Notes: generated by a model not told the origin, from the sequence alone. A DNA stretch of 12,377 bases from Desulfuromusa sp. (GCA_029933365.1 JAOZOH010000084.1:1-12377); one strand, 5' to 3'. Positions 1 through 7,352 are shown, counted from the stretch's first letter. Numbers and translations: made by a program.

Positions 1-1284
1 CCGTTTGCCGCTGAAAAGCTGGTTAAAGCACTGAAGAACGAAATTGGTCTGCCGATTCATCTACATACCCACGACACTTCCAGCAACGGTGGCTCCATGT
101 TGTTGACGGCAACACAGGCTGGTTGTGACATTGTTGATGTTGCCCTCTCGTCGATCTCAGGGTTAACCGCTCAACCAAACCTGAATGCGTTGTTAGCGAC
201 ACTGGAAGGAACGATCTGGGATCCACAATTAGATATAGGTGGGATGCAAAAACTGGCCAATTACTGGGAAACTTGTCGTACTTATTATGCTCCCTTTGAG
301 TCGGAACTGCGTAGCGGGACGGCACAGGTTTACTACCACGAAATCCCGGGGGGGCAATATTCCAACTACAAACCCCAGGTTGAAGGTCTGGGGTTGGGAC
401 ATCGCTGGGAAGAGTGTAAAGAGATGTACCGCAAGGTCAACGATATGTTCGGTGACTTGATCAAGGTAACGCCGTCATCAAAAATTGTAGGCGATATGGC
501 GATGTTCATGGTGCAGAATAACCTTGAGCCTGAGGATGTTTATCAGCGGGGGCACGAGTTAACTTTCCCGCAGGGTGTCGTCGACTTTTTTAAGGGAATG
601 ATCGGACAACCCTACGGGGGCTTTCCGGAAAAACTGCAGAAAATTATTCTGAAAGGGGAACAAGCGCTGACCCATCGCCCCGGTGAATTGCTTGAACCGG
701 CCGATTTTGTCCTGAAACGGGATGAATTGGAGAAGAAGTTAGGGCATAAGTTTTCCGAACGTGACGTCCTCTCTGCCGTGTTATATCCCGGTGTGTTTGA
801 GGAGTATGATCGCTTCCGTCAGGAATACAGCGATGTTTCGGTGCTGCCGACTCCGGTGTTCTTTTATGGCCTTGATGTTGGCGATGAGGTCACGATTGAT
901 ATTGAGACAGGCAAAACCTTGATTGTGAAATTAAATGCGATCGGACGAGTTCGCGAAGATGGAACCCGGCATATCTATTTTGAGCTGAATGGTGAGCCGC
1001 GCAGTACGACGATCAAGGACCTTTCTGTTGAAGCGGATGAAAGTAGTCACGTGAAAGTTGATCCGGATGACAGCAAAGAAATTGGCGCGCCGATGCCGGG
1101 TAAAATATTTAAACTGATGGTTAATGTTGGAGATAAGGTTGCCGAAGGAGATGTATTGATGGTGACCGAAGCAATGAAGATGGAGACTAACATTAAAGCC
1201 CCAAAGAGTGGGGCCATCAAGGAACTTATTTTTGGTGAAGGGGATCAGATTGATCAGGGCGATTTGCTGATTGTTCTGGAATAA
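1..1284 (+). CDS. pyc: Pyruvate carboxylase, C-terminal part (5' end outside window)
   Basis: Biotin-dependent enzyme that carboxylates pyruvate to oxaloacetate, an anaplerotic and gluconeogenic step in the cytoplasm. The frame is open from base 1, so the ATG at 97 is internal and not the start. The first visible residues include HLHTHDT (codons 58-78), the HxH metal-binding signature of the carboxyltransferase domain. The middle of the fragment carries the rest of the carboxyltransferase and the conserved allosteric/linker region. The last ~75 residues are a biotinyl domain, with the acceptor lysine in EAMKMET (lysine codon 1177-1179). The fragment is 427 residues, against about 1150 for a full single-chain enzyme; the biotin carboxylase domain lies to the left of the window. 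A separate oxaloacetate decarboxylase/PycB-type subunit is an alternative, since only the C-terminal half is visible. The sequence pattern (GQPYGGFP, LYPGVFEEY) is typical of single-chain pyruvate carboxylase. Confidence 0.93.
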   Translation, partial: PFAAEKLVKALKNEIGLPIHLHTHDTSSNGGSMLLTATQAGCDIVDVALSSISGLTAQPNLNALLATLEGTIWDPQLDIGGMQKLANYWETCRTYYAPFESELRSGTAQVYYHEIPGGQYSNYKPQVEGLGLGHRWEECKEMYRKVNDMFGDLIKVTPSSKIVGDMAMFMVQNNLEPEDVYQRGHELTFPQGVVDFFKGMIGQPYGGFPEKLQKIILKGEQALTHRPGELLEPADFVLKRDELEKKLGHKFSERDVLSAVLYPGVFEEYDRFRQEYSDVSVLPTPVFFYGLDVGDEVTIDIETGKTLIVKLNAIGRVREDGTRHIYFELNGEPRSTTIKDLSVEADESSHVKVDPDDSKEIGAPMPGKIFKLMVNVGDKVAEGDVLMVTEAMKMETNIKAPKSGAIKELIFGEGDQIDQGDLLIVLE

Positions 1285-1684
1285 AATAATATTTCAGCAA
1301 AATAGTTCCTTCTCCATGAGGGAGAGAGGGGGGGAAGTGTTACGGTCAATATGGATTAACAATCCAAGGTCGCGGGGTTGCGCCCCCGCTCGGCGCCTTC
1401 ATTTCTTTGAACGCCCAAAGAAACGAAGCAAAGAAAGACGCCCGAACTCCTTGCCCACCATAGCCTCCGGCGATGGCGGGTACCCTCCATTTCACTGCAC
1501 TTTGCAGCTCAGAAAAAAACTCGCCTCCGGCTCAAACATTTTTCTTCGAATTCCTGCCAAGTTCTGTTTCTTTCCGGCTACGTCATACGGGAAATGGTAG
1601 TTCAAAATTCTTAAGTCAGAGCCATTCTCCTCCCAAATTTGTAGGGATGCATTGCATGCGCCCTTGTTCCTCAGAAGTGCAAAA
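1285..1684. other. 400-base gene-free gap with repetitive hairpin DNA
   Basis: This gap separates the pyruvate carboxylase stop codon from the end of the minus-strand ABC ATPase gene. Two overlapping open frames (1271-1600 and 1473-1703) have low-complexity, Arg/Lys- or Ser/Phe-rich translations, no recognisable domain and no proper ribosome site. I read them as chance frames in extragenic repetitive DNA. At 1306-1332 there is a pyrimidine/purine mirror-like stretch (TTCTCC then GGGAGAGAGG) that may form a small hairpin. No clear intrinsic terminator with a T tract was seen for either converging gene. Confidence 0.6.
1371..1600. repeat. Probable extragenic repeat with two perfect hairpins
   Basis: The segment starts with GCGGGG/CCCCGC arms (1372-1377 and 1384-1389, 6-base loop). 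A second perfect hairpin follows: TTTCTTTG (1402-1409) and CAAAGAAA (1416-1423) around a 6-base loop. The motif CAAAGAAA is directly repeated at 1416 and 1429. The mix of a GC-rich hairpin, the 'AAAGAAACGAAGCAAAGAAAG' type motif and the spurious basic reading frame is, from memory, typical of multi-copy intergenic elements in proteobacterial genomes. Only one copy lies in this window, so the repeat status and the right-hand border are inferred. Confidence 0.45.
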
Positions 1685-2680
1685 TTATTCTGCTACCGCC
1701 TGATGTAGAAGATACCGTCCTACCAGTTCCGAATGATGGCAGGCAACCATATGGTCACTGCCAGTTTCATGTAATAGAGGTTCCTGCTGTCTGCACAATT
1801 CCTCGGCATAGGGACAGCGAGGGTGAAAATAACAGCCTTTGGGCGGATTGATTGGTGAGGGGATTTCGCCGCTCAATGCCGCGGGACGAGGATGGTTAGG
1901 GTCAGGTGATGGAACCGCGTTCAATAAGGCCTCTGTATAGGGGTGACGGGGATTTTTATATAATTCTTCAGCGCTGGCCAGTTCAACAATTTTACCCAGA
2001 TACATCACTGCAATGCGATCACTGACATGCTCTATAACAGCAAGGTCGTGGGCAATAAAAAGGTAGCTGAGATTGTGTTCTTTTTGAAATCCTTGCAGCA
2101 GATTCAGAATTTGGGCTTGTACCGACAGATCAAGGGCAGAAACGGGCTCATCGGCAATGATCAACTGAGGTTCCACTGCCAATGCACGGGCAATTCCAAC
2201 TCGCTGACGTTGACCACCAGAAAATTCGTGTGGATAACGCTGCTCATGTTCGGCCGTGAGGCCAACTTTTTCCAGCAGTGCAATAACTCGGTCGCGAACT
2301 TGTCGGGAGGAAGCCAAACCGTGAATCAGCAGTGGTTCGCTTAAAATAGTTCCGATAGTCATGCGCGGATTTAAGGATGAAAAAGGATCCTGAAATATCA
2401 TCTGCACGCGTCGACGATAGGGGCGCATTTGTCTAGGAGAGAGGCCAGTTAATTCATGTCCATCGAAAAAAACTTGTCCTGAGTCTGCATGGAGTAACTG
2501 TAGAATCAGTTTCCCGGTCGTTGATTTTCCACAGCCAGATTCTCCAACCAAGCCCAGTGTCTCTCCCTGTTTCAAATTGAGGGAGAGATTATCGACGGCG
2601 ACCAGCTGGCCGGATGTGCGTCCCAGAGAATCGGTTATACGGAAACTTTTCCGCAGATTTTTTACTTCAAGTAGCGACAA
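1685..2680 (-). CDS. Oligopeptide/dipeptide ABC importer ATPase, OppF/DppF type
   Basis: One of the two ATPase subunits that power import of small peptides through a membrane permease pair, acting on the inner face of the cytoplasmic membrane. Visible motifs in the 331 residues: Walker A GESGCGKST (46-54), Q-loop FQDP (96-99), signature FSGGQRQR (153-160), Walker B LIIADEP (173-179) and switch His 211 (AHDL). The C-terminal oligo/dipeptide extension begins near NPRHPYTEALL. It carries the cysteine pattern C-x5-C-x6-C followed by a last Cys (VACHH), which in this family has been linked to an iron-sulfur site. The start is TTG (2678-2680), supported by GGAGGAG at 2691-2697, ten bases upstream. 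It lies 80 bases downstream of the partner ATPase gene, the usual D-then-F order. Substrate cannot be told from the ATPase alone; nickel and other solutes use relatives. Confidence 0.9.
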   Translation of the reverse strand: MSLLEVKNLRKSFRITDSLGRTSGQLVAVDNLSLNLKQGETLGLVGESGCGKSTTGKLILQLLHADSGQVFFDGHELTGLSPRQMRPYRRRVQMIFQDPFSSLNPRMTIGTILSEPLLIHGLASSRQVRDRVIALLEKVGLTAEHEQRYPHEFSGGQRQRVGIARALAVEPQLIIADEPVSALDLSVQAQILNLLQGFQKEHNLSYLFIAHDLAVIEHVSDRIAVMYLGKIVELASAEELYKNPRHPYTEALLNAVPSPDPNHPRPAALSGEIPSPINPPKGCYFHPRCPYAEELCRQQEPLLHETGSDHMVACHHSELVGRYLLHQAVAE

Positions 2681-2718
2681 GTTTTATAATCTCCTCCAAA
2701 AAAAATGGGTGGCCAAGT

Positions 2719-2758
2719 TTGATGGTCTCGCAAAAACGAATGAGATGGACGCCATCAA
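2719..2758. repeat. Short palindromic repeat between the two ABC ATPase genes
   Basis: Arms TTGATGG (2719-2725) and CCATCAA (2752-2758) are perfect. They can be extended inward by TCTC (2726-2729) pairing with GAGA (2742-2745) if a six-base bulge is allowed. The loop contains TCGCAAAAACGA. It nearly fills the 80-base space between the two genes. The core TCGCAAAAA also occurs at 7237-7244 in a larger nested repeat, suggesting one family of extragenic elements. It could also act as an mRNA hairpin that sets the ratio of the two subunits. Confidence 0.5.
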
Positions 2759-2760
2759 GT

Positions 2761-3717
2761 TTAATATCTCCAGCACCGAACCCAGTGTTCTGGTTCAATC
2801 TCTTTTATTTTCGGTAACTCATGTCCACAAGGAGCGCAGGGGCCAGGGCAACGATCAAGAAACAGGCATCCCTTGGGCTGATCTCTTAAATCTGGCAGTT
2901 GACCAGGAATAGTTGGAAGACTGTGCCGTTGTCCCAGCCGCGGGATACATTGCAATAATCCCTGAGTATAGGGGTGTAGTGGGTTCTCAAAAACTCTTTT
3001 CACCGTTCCTGATTCAACAATTTGTCCTGCGTACATCACTGCTAGTTTGTCAGCGTTGCCGGCAACAACTCCCAGGTCGTGGCTGATCAACAACATTGCC
3101 ATCTGTCGTTGTTGCTTCAACTCCAGCAATAAATCCATGATCTGTGCCTGGATTGTAACATCCAATGCCGTAGTTGGTTCATCAGCAATCAGTAGTTTTG
3201 GATCACATGCTAAAGCGATGGCGATCATGATGCGTTGGCGTTGACCACCAGAAAGTTGGTGGGGATAATCACGTAATCTACGCTTGGGATCAGAAATTCC
3301 GACCTGGGTTAACAGCTCCGCCGCTTGTTCCAGTGCTTGCTGCTTTGTGTCTCCCTGATGGAGTCGCAGAACTTCGGCAATCTGTTCACCAATCCGTAAA
3401 ACCGGATTGAGCGAGGTCATCGGCTCCTGAAAAATCATCGAAATATCGTTGCCACGAATCCGTCGCATTTCCACATCGGGTAAACGCAACAGATCACGGC
3501 CATCAAGGGAAATTTCACCACCGACGATTCGACCTGGTTCCGGGAGTAAGCGCAGCAGAGAAAGAGCCGTCATTGATTTACCGCAGCCCGATTCCCCCAC
3601 CAATGCCAGGGTTTCCCCTCGATCAATACTGAAAGATACGTCATCAACTGCTTTGATGAGACCAGTCCGGGTGAAAAAAAAACTCTGCAGATTATTAACG
3701 ACAAGGCGTGGGGGCAT
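2761..3717 (-). CDS. Oligopeptide/dipeptide ABC importer ATPase, OppD/DppD type
   Basis: Partner ATPase of the downstream OppF/DppF-type subunit; the two form the nucleotide-binding heterodimer of a peptide importer. The sequence shows Walker A GESGCGKSM (~41-49), Q-loop FQEPMTSLNP, signature LSGGQRQR, Walker B LLIADEP and switch SHDL. A C-terminal tail has ENPLHPYTQGLL and a cysteine-rich end (C-x5-C-x6-C with one extra Cys inside, then a last Cys four residues from the C-terminus). I chose ATG at 3715-3717 (318 residues). A TTG two codons earlier (3721-3723) is equally possible because neither has a strong Shine-Dalgarno sequence. No permease or peptide-binding protein gene is next to the pair in this window: the upstream neighbour is divergent and the downstream one is pyruvate carboxylase. 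The membrane partners must therefore be encoded elsewhere. Confidence 0.9.
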   Translation of the reverse strand: MPPRLVVNNLQSFFFTRTGLIKAVDDVSFSIDRGETLALVGESGCGKSMTALSLLRLLPEPGRIVGGEISLDGRDLLRLPDVEMRRIRGNDISMIFQEPMTSLNPVLRIGEQIAEVLRLHQGDTKQQALEQAAELLTQVGISDPKRRLRDYPHQLSGGQRQRIMIAIALACDPKLLIADEPTTALDVTIQAQIMDLLLELKQQRQMAMLLISHDLGVVAGNADKLAVMYAGQIVESGTVKRVFENPLHPYTQGLLQCIPRLGQRHSLPTIPGQLPDLRDQPKGCLFLDRCPGPCAPCGHELPKIKEIEPEHWVRCWRY

Positions 3718-3748
3718 GATCAATCTATTCTCGTTAGTGGTTAACTCA

Positions 3749-3777
3749 TGTGTACAGGTTTGTACCTAAATGGTCAA
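3749..3777 (-). promoter_or_regulatory. Possible promoter and palindromic operator for the dppD/dppF pair
   Basis: On the minus strand TTGACC (3772-3777) is followed after 17 bases by TACACA (3749-3754), a good -35 and a poor -10. A perfect inverted repeat, GTACA-4-TGTAC (3752-3765), covers the -10 and the inner spacer, which is where a repressor would bind. The location, just upstream of the ATPase start and in a divergent gap, fits regulation. The weak -10 and short arms keep this tentative. Confidence 0.3.
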
Positions 3778-3860
3778 GAGTTCTGAAATATTTGAAAATA
3801 GCAGAATTTTATTTGCGGAAAAGGGTGGATTCCTGCCCTGGAAAAAGAAATAATGAAAGG

Positions 3861-4730
3861 ATGGAAACTACATATGTTGATTTACACTTGCATTCGACTT
3901 ATTCGGATGGTTATTTTTCTCCGGAAGAGGTCGTTGGTTTTGCAGAAAAAGTTGGCTTGGTTACTATTGCTTTGACAGATCATGACAATATTGACGGGAT
4001 TAGCCGTGCCATGGAAGCTGGTGTAGCCTCAGGGATTGAGGTTCTTGCGGGTGTAGAGTTATCAAGCCAGTGGCTTGAATATAGCGACATGCATCTGCTG
4101 GGATATGGGTTTGATTACCAAGATCCATATCTGATCAGAGCTTTAGCTGAATTTCAGGAATTTAGGGCGACTCGAAATCGGCAGATTGTTGAACGGATTA
4201 ATCTCAAATTGATCGATGAAAAACGGCAGCCCATTGATCCTGATGCTGTGCAACAGTTGGCAGGAGGCACCATTGGTCGTCCCCATATTGCCTTAGCCTT
4301 ACGCCAGGCTGGATATGTCAGCAATAATGATGAAGCTTTTTCACGTTATCTGGTCCCCTGCAATGTGCCGAAACGTTATTTCCCTGCGGATGAAGCCATT
4401 AATTTGATCCATGGGAGTGGCGGGATTGTTGTTCTGGCTCACCCTCCCTATGTGACCCGGGATCGACAAAAACTTGAGTTGTTGGTTGCTGAGCTGGTTG
4501 GTTTAGGTCTGGATGGGATTGAAGCCTATAATAATGGTTCTGGTTTAGAAGATACCGATTGGTTGATTAAACTGGCTCGAAAACATAACTTGGTTGTGAC
4601 CGGTGGTTCCGATTTCCATGGTGATAGTGGCTCGATGATTGAGGTTGGCAAAGGAGTGCGTGGGATTCGGGTGCCTTATACTTGTGTCGAAGAAATTAAG
4701 GGGGCAGTGTTGAGGCTTCGCAGCAGATAA
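3861..4730 (+). CDS. PHP-domain phosphoesterase, TrpH/RNase AM-like
   Basis: Cytoplasmic metal-dependent phosphoesterase. Relatives of this size (YciV/RNase AM, TrpH) remove nucleotides from the 5' end of RNA fragments and hydrolyse 3',5'-nucleoside bisphosphates. The 289-residue protein has all PHP landmarks: DLHLHSTYSDG (7-17; His9, His11, Asp16), TDHDN (39-43), GVELS with Glu66, His78 (MHLLGY), GRPHIA (His142), LAHP (His194) and GGSDFHG (Asp251, His253). Together these can build the trinuclear metal site. An in-frame ATG at 3750 would add 37 unconserved residues. I prefer ATG 3861, because family members begin within a few residues of the first HxH motif. GAAAGG abuts this ATG directly, so the ribosome site is not textbook. 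It is divergent from the ABC ATPases and convergent with the aminotransferase, so it is probably transcribed alone. Confidence 0.87.
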   Translation: METTYVDLHLHSTYSDGYFSPEEVVGFAEKVGLVTIALTDHDNIDGISRAMEAGVASGIEVLAGVELSSQWLEYSDMHLLGYGFDYQDPYLIRALAEFQEFRATRNRQIVERINLKLIDEKRQPIDPDAVQQLAGGTIGRPHIALALRQAGYVSNNDEAFSRYLVPCNVPKRYFPADEAINLIHGSGGIVVLAHPPYVTRDRQKLELLVAELVGLGLDGIEAYNNGSGLEDTDWLIKLARKHNLVVTGGSDFHGDSGSMIEVGKGVRGIRVPYTCVEEIKGAVLRLRSR

Positions 4731-4760
4731 TCGTTTTATGATTTCAACCTGCTGTGCGTG

Positions 4761-4832
4761 TATTGACTGCGGGTGTTGCTCGCATCCAACGTTTGTCACT
4801 TAACTTCCTGCAAGCAACACCCGCAGCCAATA
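4761..4832. repeat. Long near-perfect inverted repeat between convergent genes
   Basis: Arms 4761-4784 and 4809-4832 match at 22 of 24 positions when one is reverse-complemented, including an uninterrupted 14-base block (CTGCGGGTGTTGCT, 4767-4780, with its partner 4813-4826). The spacer is 24 bases. The element lies between the stops of the PHP gene (4730) and the aminotransferase (4868), so either transcript would fold into a strong stem-loop. It could be a bidirectional transcription barrier, but the loop is long and no T tract follows either arm. A palindromic mobile repeat or a small RNA is also possible. Confidence 0.75.
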
Positions 4833-4867
4833 TCCTGGGCAGAAAGATAGCTGAATAATTCAGATCA

Positions 4868-6025
4868 TCAAACTTGCTGAAACCTTTCAATTACTTCAGA
4901 AATCTGTGCGGTTTCAATGTTGCCGAAAGAGAGCCGCAGATAAGATTCCAATCCCGGGCCAAAAGCTTCTCCTGGAAGACATATCAGGTTTGCTTCTTCC
5001 AGCAGCCGTTTAGCTGCTTGACGTCCAGTCAGATCTTTCCAGGGGTGCTTAACCCAAGCGAAAAAAGAACCACTGGCGGTGAGTTTGAAGTCAGTTTTCC
5101 CAGCTACAAAAGCGGTTTTGAAACAATCATGTCGTTGTTGCATTGCGAGGGTGTTTTTCGCTACCCAGTCGTCCAGATAGCGACAGCCAAACTCCAATGC
5201 CAGTTGCGTTGGACGGGGCTGACAGACCACCATACTATCCTGAATTTTCAGCGCCTGCTGAATGAAATCATTATTTGCAATCAAAGCTCCACAGCGTAGC
5301 CCAGTCAGAGCAAAAGTCTTGCCGAACGATGCAATCTGAATAAAGTGCTCTGACCAATCAGGGCTATTGAAGAGCTGATGTGGTGCCGAGCCAATGAAGG
5401 CACTATAGGTTTCATCCAGAATCAGGCTGATATTGTGCGCCTGTGCTAACTCAAAAAAAGCGTTAATTTGCGCGGGCGGAATCACTGCTCCGGTTGGATT
5501 GCTTGGGGTCACTAAAAGAATTGCTTTAGTTTTTGGACCAATCAGCTGACTGATTGTTTCCAGATCTGGTTGACCCGCAGTCTCCGGGTTAAACGGAGCG
5601 TAGATGGGTTTAATCCCCAGCGCTTGCAAGCCCATTGGATGATCAAAATAGGCCGGTAGCTGGACAATGACCTCATCACCAGGCTGGCAGAGAGAGGTGA
5701 TCGCCAGCCAGAAGGCCTGGCTAGCTCCAATGGTCAAACAGAGTTGATTTGGGGCAGGCGATCCCTGATAGTGGCGCTGATACCAGGCACAAACTTCATT
5801 TCGAACCTCAGGGAGCCCTTCATCTGGACTGTATTTGAAGGTTAAGGGGTCATCCAAAGATTTCTTTAGATACTCGACCAATTCCGCTGGCGGTGAATAG
5901 CTGGGGACCGCCTGGCAAAGATCGAGCAAAGGTTTTTCATCAGAGTATGCACCCCCGGCCAGCCAGCTTTTGACTTCGGTAATTGGTGGCGGTTGAATGT
6001 TCTCTATTCGCTTTGATGCTCGCAT
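4868..6025 (-). CDS. PLP-dependent aminotransferase, class I/II (AspC-like fold)
   Basis: Transfers an amino group between an amino acid and a 2-oxo acid using pyridoxal phosphate, in the cytoplasm. Fold-type I landmarks in the 385 residues: YSPDEGLPEVR (65-75, the region binding cofactor phosphate neighbours), ASQAF (101-105), SNPTG (175-179, Asn176), DETY (204-207: Asp204 for the pyridine nitrogen, Tyr207 for the ring oxygen), SFGKTF with Schiff-base Lys236, and LRLSF with substrate-carboxylate Arg364. Length is normal for the family. The N-terminal part (LLDLCQAVPSYSPP) resembles the aspartate/kynurenine/methionine aminotransferase group, but the amino-acid substrate cannot be assigned. 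The start ATG (6023-6025) has only a weak ribosome site. It lies 20 bases after the stop of the M20 peptidase gene, so co-transcription and perhaps coupled translation are likely. Confidence 0.9.
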   Translation of the reverse strand: MRASKRIENIQPPPITEVKSWLAGGAYSDEKPLLDLCQAVPSYSPPAELVEYLKKSLDDPLTFKYSPDEGLPEVRNEVCAWYQRHYQGSPAPNQLCLTIGASQAFWLAITSLCQPGDEVIVQLPAYFDHPMGLQALGIKPIYAPFNPETAGQPDLETISQLIGPKTKAILLVTPSNPTGAVIPPAQINAFFELAQAHNISLILDETYSAFIGSAPHQLFNSPDWSEHFIQIASFGKTFALTGLRCGALIANNDFIQQALKIQDSMVVCQPRPTQLALEFGCRYLDDWVAKNTLAMQQRHDCFKTAFVAGKTDFKLTASGSFFAWVKHPWKDLTGRQAAKRLLEEANLICLPGEAFGPGLESYLRLSFGNIETAQISEVIERFQQV

Positions 6026-6045
6026 CTGGATTGCCCATATTTTGT

Positions 6046-7179
6046 TTATGCTCTGCGGATAACTTCTACTAACAGCTCGCTGGCTTTTACCATATCATCA
6101 ACAGCAATCTGCTCGTTGATGGTGTGAACTTTTTCCATTCCGGTTGCCATGATGACCATCTCAATATCATGGCCATTAAAAATATTGGCATCCGATCCAC
6201 CTCCGGCAGCCTGGATTTTTTGTGGTCGGCCAAGGGCGTTTCCAGCTTCCTGAATAATCTTTAGAATTTGCGCATCTTCAGCAACTAACATAGGAGAAAA
6301 ATCTTCTTTCAATTCCAAAGATATGCTTGCTGATTTGGTTTCGCCTCCAATAATAATTTTTGCTCTATTGACCTCTTCCTCAACGATACCGATAATCAGC
6401 TCAGTTTGCTCGCGGAGTTTATCAACGTTGTGGCTCCGCACTTCGCCACGCAGGCTGAGTTGGCTGGGGATGATGTTAGATGCCAGACCCCCGTGAATAG
6501 TACCAATATTTGCAGTCGTTTCCGCATCAATTCGTCCGAGATTCATTCTGTTGATGGCGCGGCTGGCGATTTGAATCGCTGAAATCCCCTGCTCAGGACA
6601 CACCCCGGCATGAGCTTCATGCCCAAAGATGTCTATTTTAAACCGATTGGCTGCAGGGGCACGGTTAATCACAATATCGACTCCGCGCGTATCCAGAGCT
6701 ATCCCATGCTGGGCTTCGAATTTAGAAAAATCGAGCTGCTTTGCTCCCAGCAGCCCCTGCTCTTCGCAAATACTGATAACGATTTCCAGTGGTACATAAG
6801 GAATCTGCTGCTCTTGCAACACTTCAAGCGCCTCAATGATTTCAACGATGCCTGATTTATCATCTCCCCCAAGAATAGTTTCTCCGGCACTGGTAAAAAT
6901 ACCATCTTTGAGGATCGGTTCAACATTGTCTGCCGGAGTGACGGTGTCCATATGTGCTGAAAGGAGTAATGGTTTCCCCGACTTGCTTCCCGGAACCCGG
7001 GCAATCATGTTGCCACTGTTACTACCGATCTTTGTCCCTGCGTCATCAAATTCGATTTCTGCTCCCAGTTGTTTGAAACGTTGCTCAAGGTATTTTGCTA
7101 TTTTGGCTTCCTTAAATGAGGGGCTGTCAATGGATGCCTGGCGGGTAAATTCATCAATGATGCGTTGTCTGTTAATCAT
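6046..7179 (-). CDS. PepT-like M20 family metallopeptidase
   Basis: Cytoplasmic dizinc aminopeptidase-type enzyme of the M20 family, close to the 'peptidase T-like' group, expected to cleave short peptides. In the 377 residues the metal and catalytic residues are all present: SAHMDT (His76, Asp78), GGDDKSG (bridging Asp106), CEEQG (catalytic Glu139, metal Glu140), ALDTRG (Asp163) and the C-terminal VHTINEQ. The dimerisation/lid part contains GHEAHAG and the sequence GGGSDANIF near the C-terminus. The chosen start is ATG 7177-7179, with AAGGA nine bases upstream; an upstream TTG at 7201-7203 would add eight residues with no support. It is the first gene of a pair with the aminotransferase. Together with the peptide importer ATPases nearby this suggests use of peptides as carbon, nitrogen or amino-acid sources (inference). 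True tripeptidase specificity is not shown. Confidence 0.9.
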   Translation of the reverse strand: MINRQRIIDEFTRQASIDSPSFKEAKIAKYLEQRFKQLGAEIEFDDAGTKIGSNSGNMIARVPGSKSGKPLLLSAHMDTVTPADNVEPILKDGIFTSAGETILGGDDKSGIVEIIEALEVLQEQQIPYVPLEIVISICEEQGLLGAKQLDFSKFEAQHGIALDTRGVDIVINRAPAANRFKIDIFGHEAHAGVCPEQGISAIQIASRAINRMNLGRIDAETTANIGTIHGGLASNIIPSQLSLRGEVRSHNVDKLREQTELIIGIVEEEVNRAKIIIGGETKSASISLELKEDFSPMLVAEDAQILKIIQEAGNALGRPQKIQAAGGGSDANIFNGHDIEMVIMATGMEKVHTINEQIAVDDMVKASELLVEVIRRA

Positions 7180-7231
7180 AGTATGGGTTCCTTGTGGTAT
7201 CAATCATTGGGGGTTCAATTCATATTCTGTT

Positions 7232-7352
7232 GGCGTCGCAAAAAGTCCGACCTCCGGTGTTGCAGCGTTTTTTCAGGATCTCGACCTACTCTATGTAGGC
7301 CTTCACCCCTGAAAAACCACTACGCCTTGTAGGACAAAATTTTTGCTTAGCC
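7232..7352. repeat. Nested palindromic extragenic element, 121 bases
   Basis: Three concentric inverted repeats are visible. The outer arms (7232-7248 and 7332-7352) share GGC, GCAAAAA and GTCC blocks when one is reverse-complemented. The middle arms TTTTTCAGG (7269-7277) and CCTGAAAAA (7308-7316) are perfect. The centre CCTAC (7285-7289) and GTAGG (7295-7299) closes a five-base loop. The whole can fold into one long interrupted stem. The outer arm shares TCGCAAAAA with the short repeat at 2719-2758. The layout suggests a non-autonomous repeat (MITE- or REP-like) or a structured RNA. Confidence 0.6.

Noticed and set aside
97..1284. Complete gene starting at ATG 97
   Set aside because: The frame is open from base 1 and codes for conserved carboxyltransferase residues upstream, so this ATG is internal to pyruvate carboxylase.
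1271..1703. Two small plus-strand open frames (109 and 76 residues)
   Set aside because: Low-complexity basic or Ser/Phe-rich translations over repeat-like DNA, no ribosome site, no domain.
3750..3860. N-terminal extension of the PHP protein
   Set aside because: The extra 37 residues are unlike the family, and the conserved domain starts right after ATG 3861.
4545..4799. Minus-strand 84-residue open frame
   Set aside because: Antisense to the PHP gene and running into the inverted repeat; no ribosome site or domain.
4761..4832. CRISPR-like repeat
   Set aside because: There is a single inverted pair, with no array of spaced direct repeats.
4874..5299. Plus-strand 141-residue open frame
   Set aside because: Shadow of the aminotransferase gene on the other strand.
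6836..7312. Plus-strand 158-residue open frame
   Set aside because: Antisense to the PepT-like peptidase and entering the nested repeat; no protein-like features.
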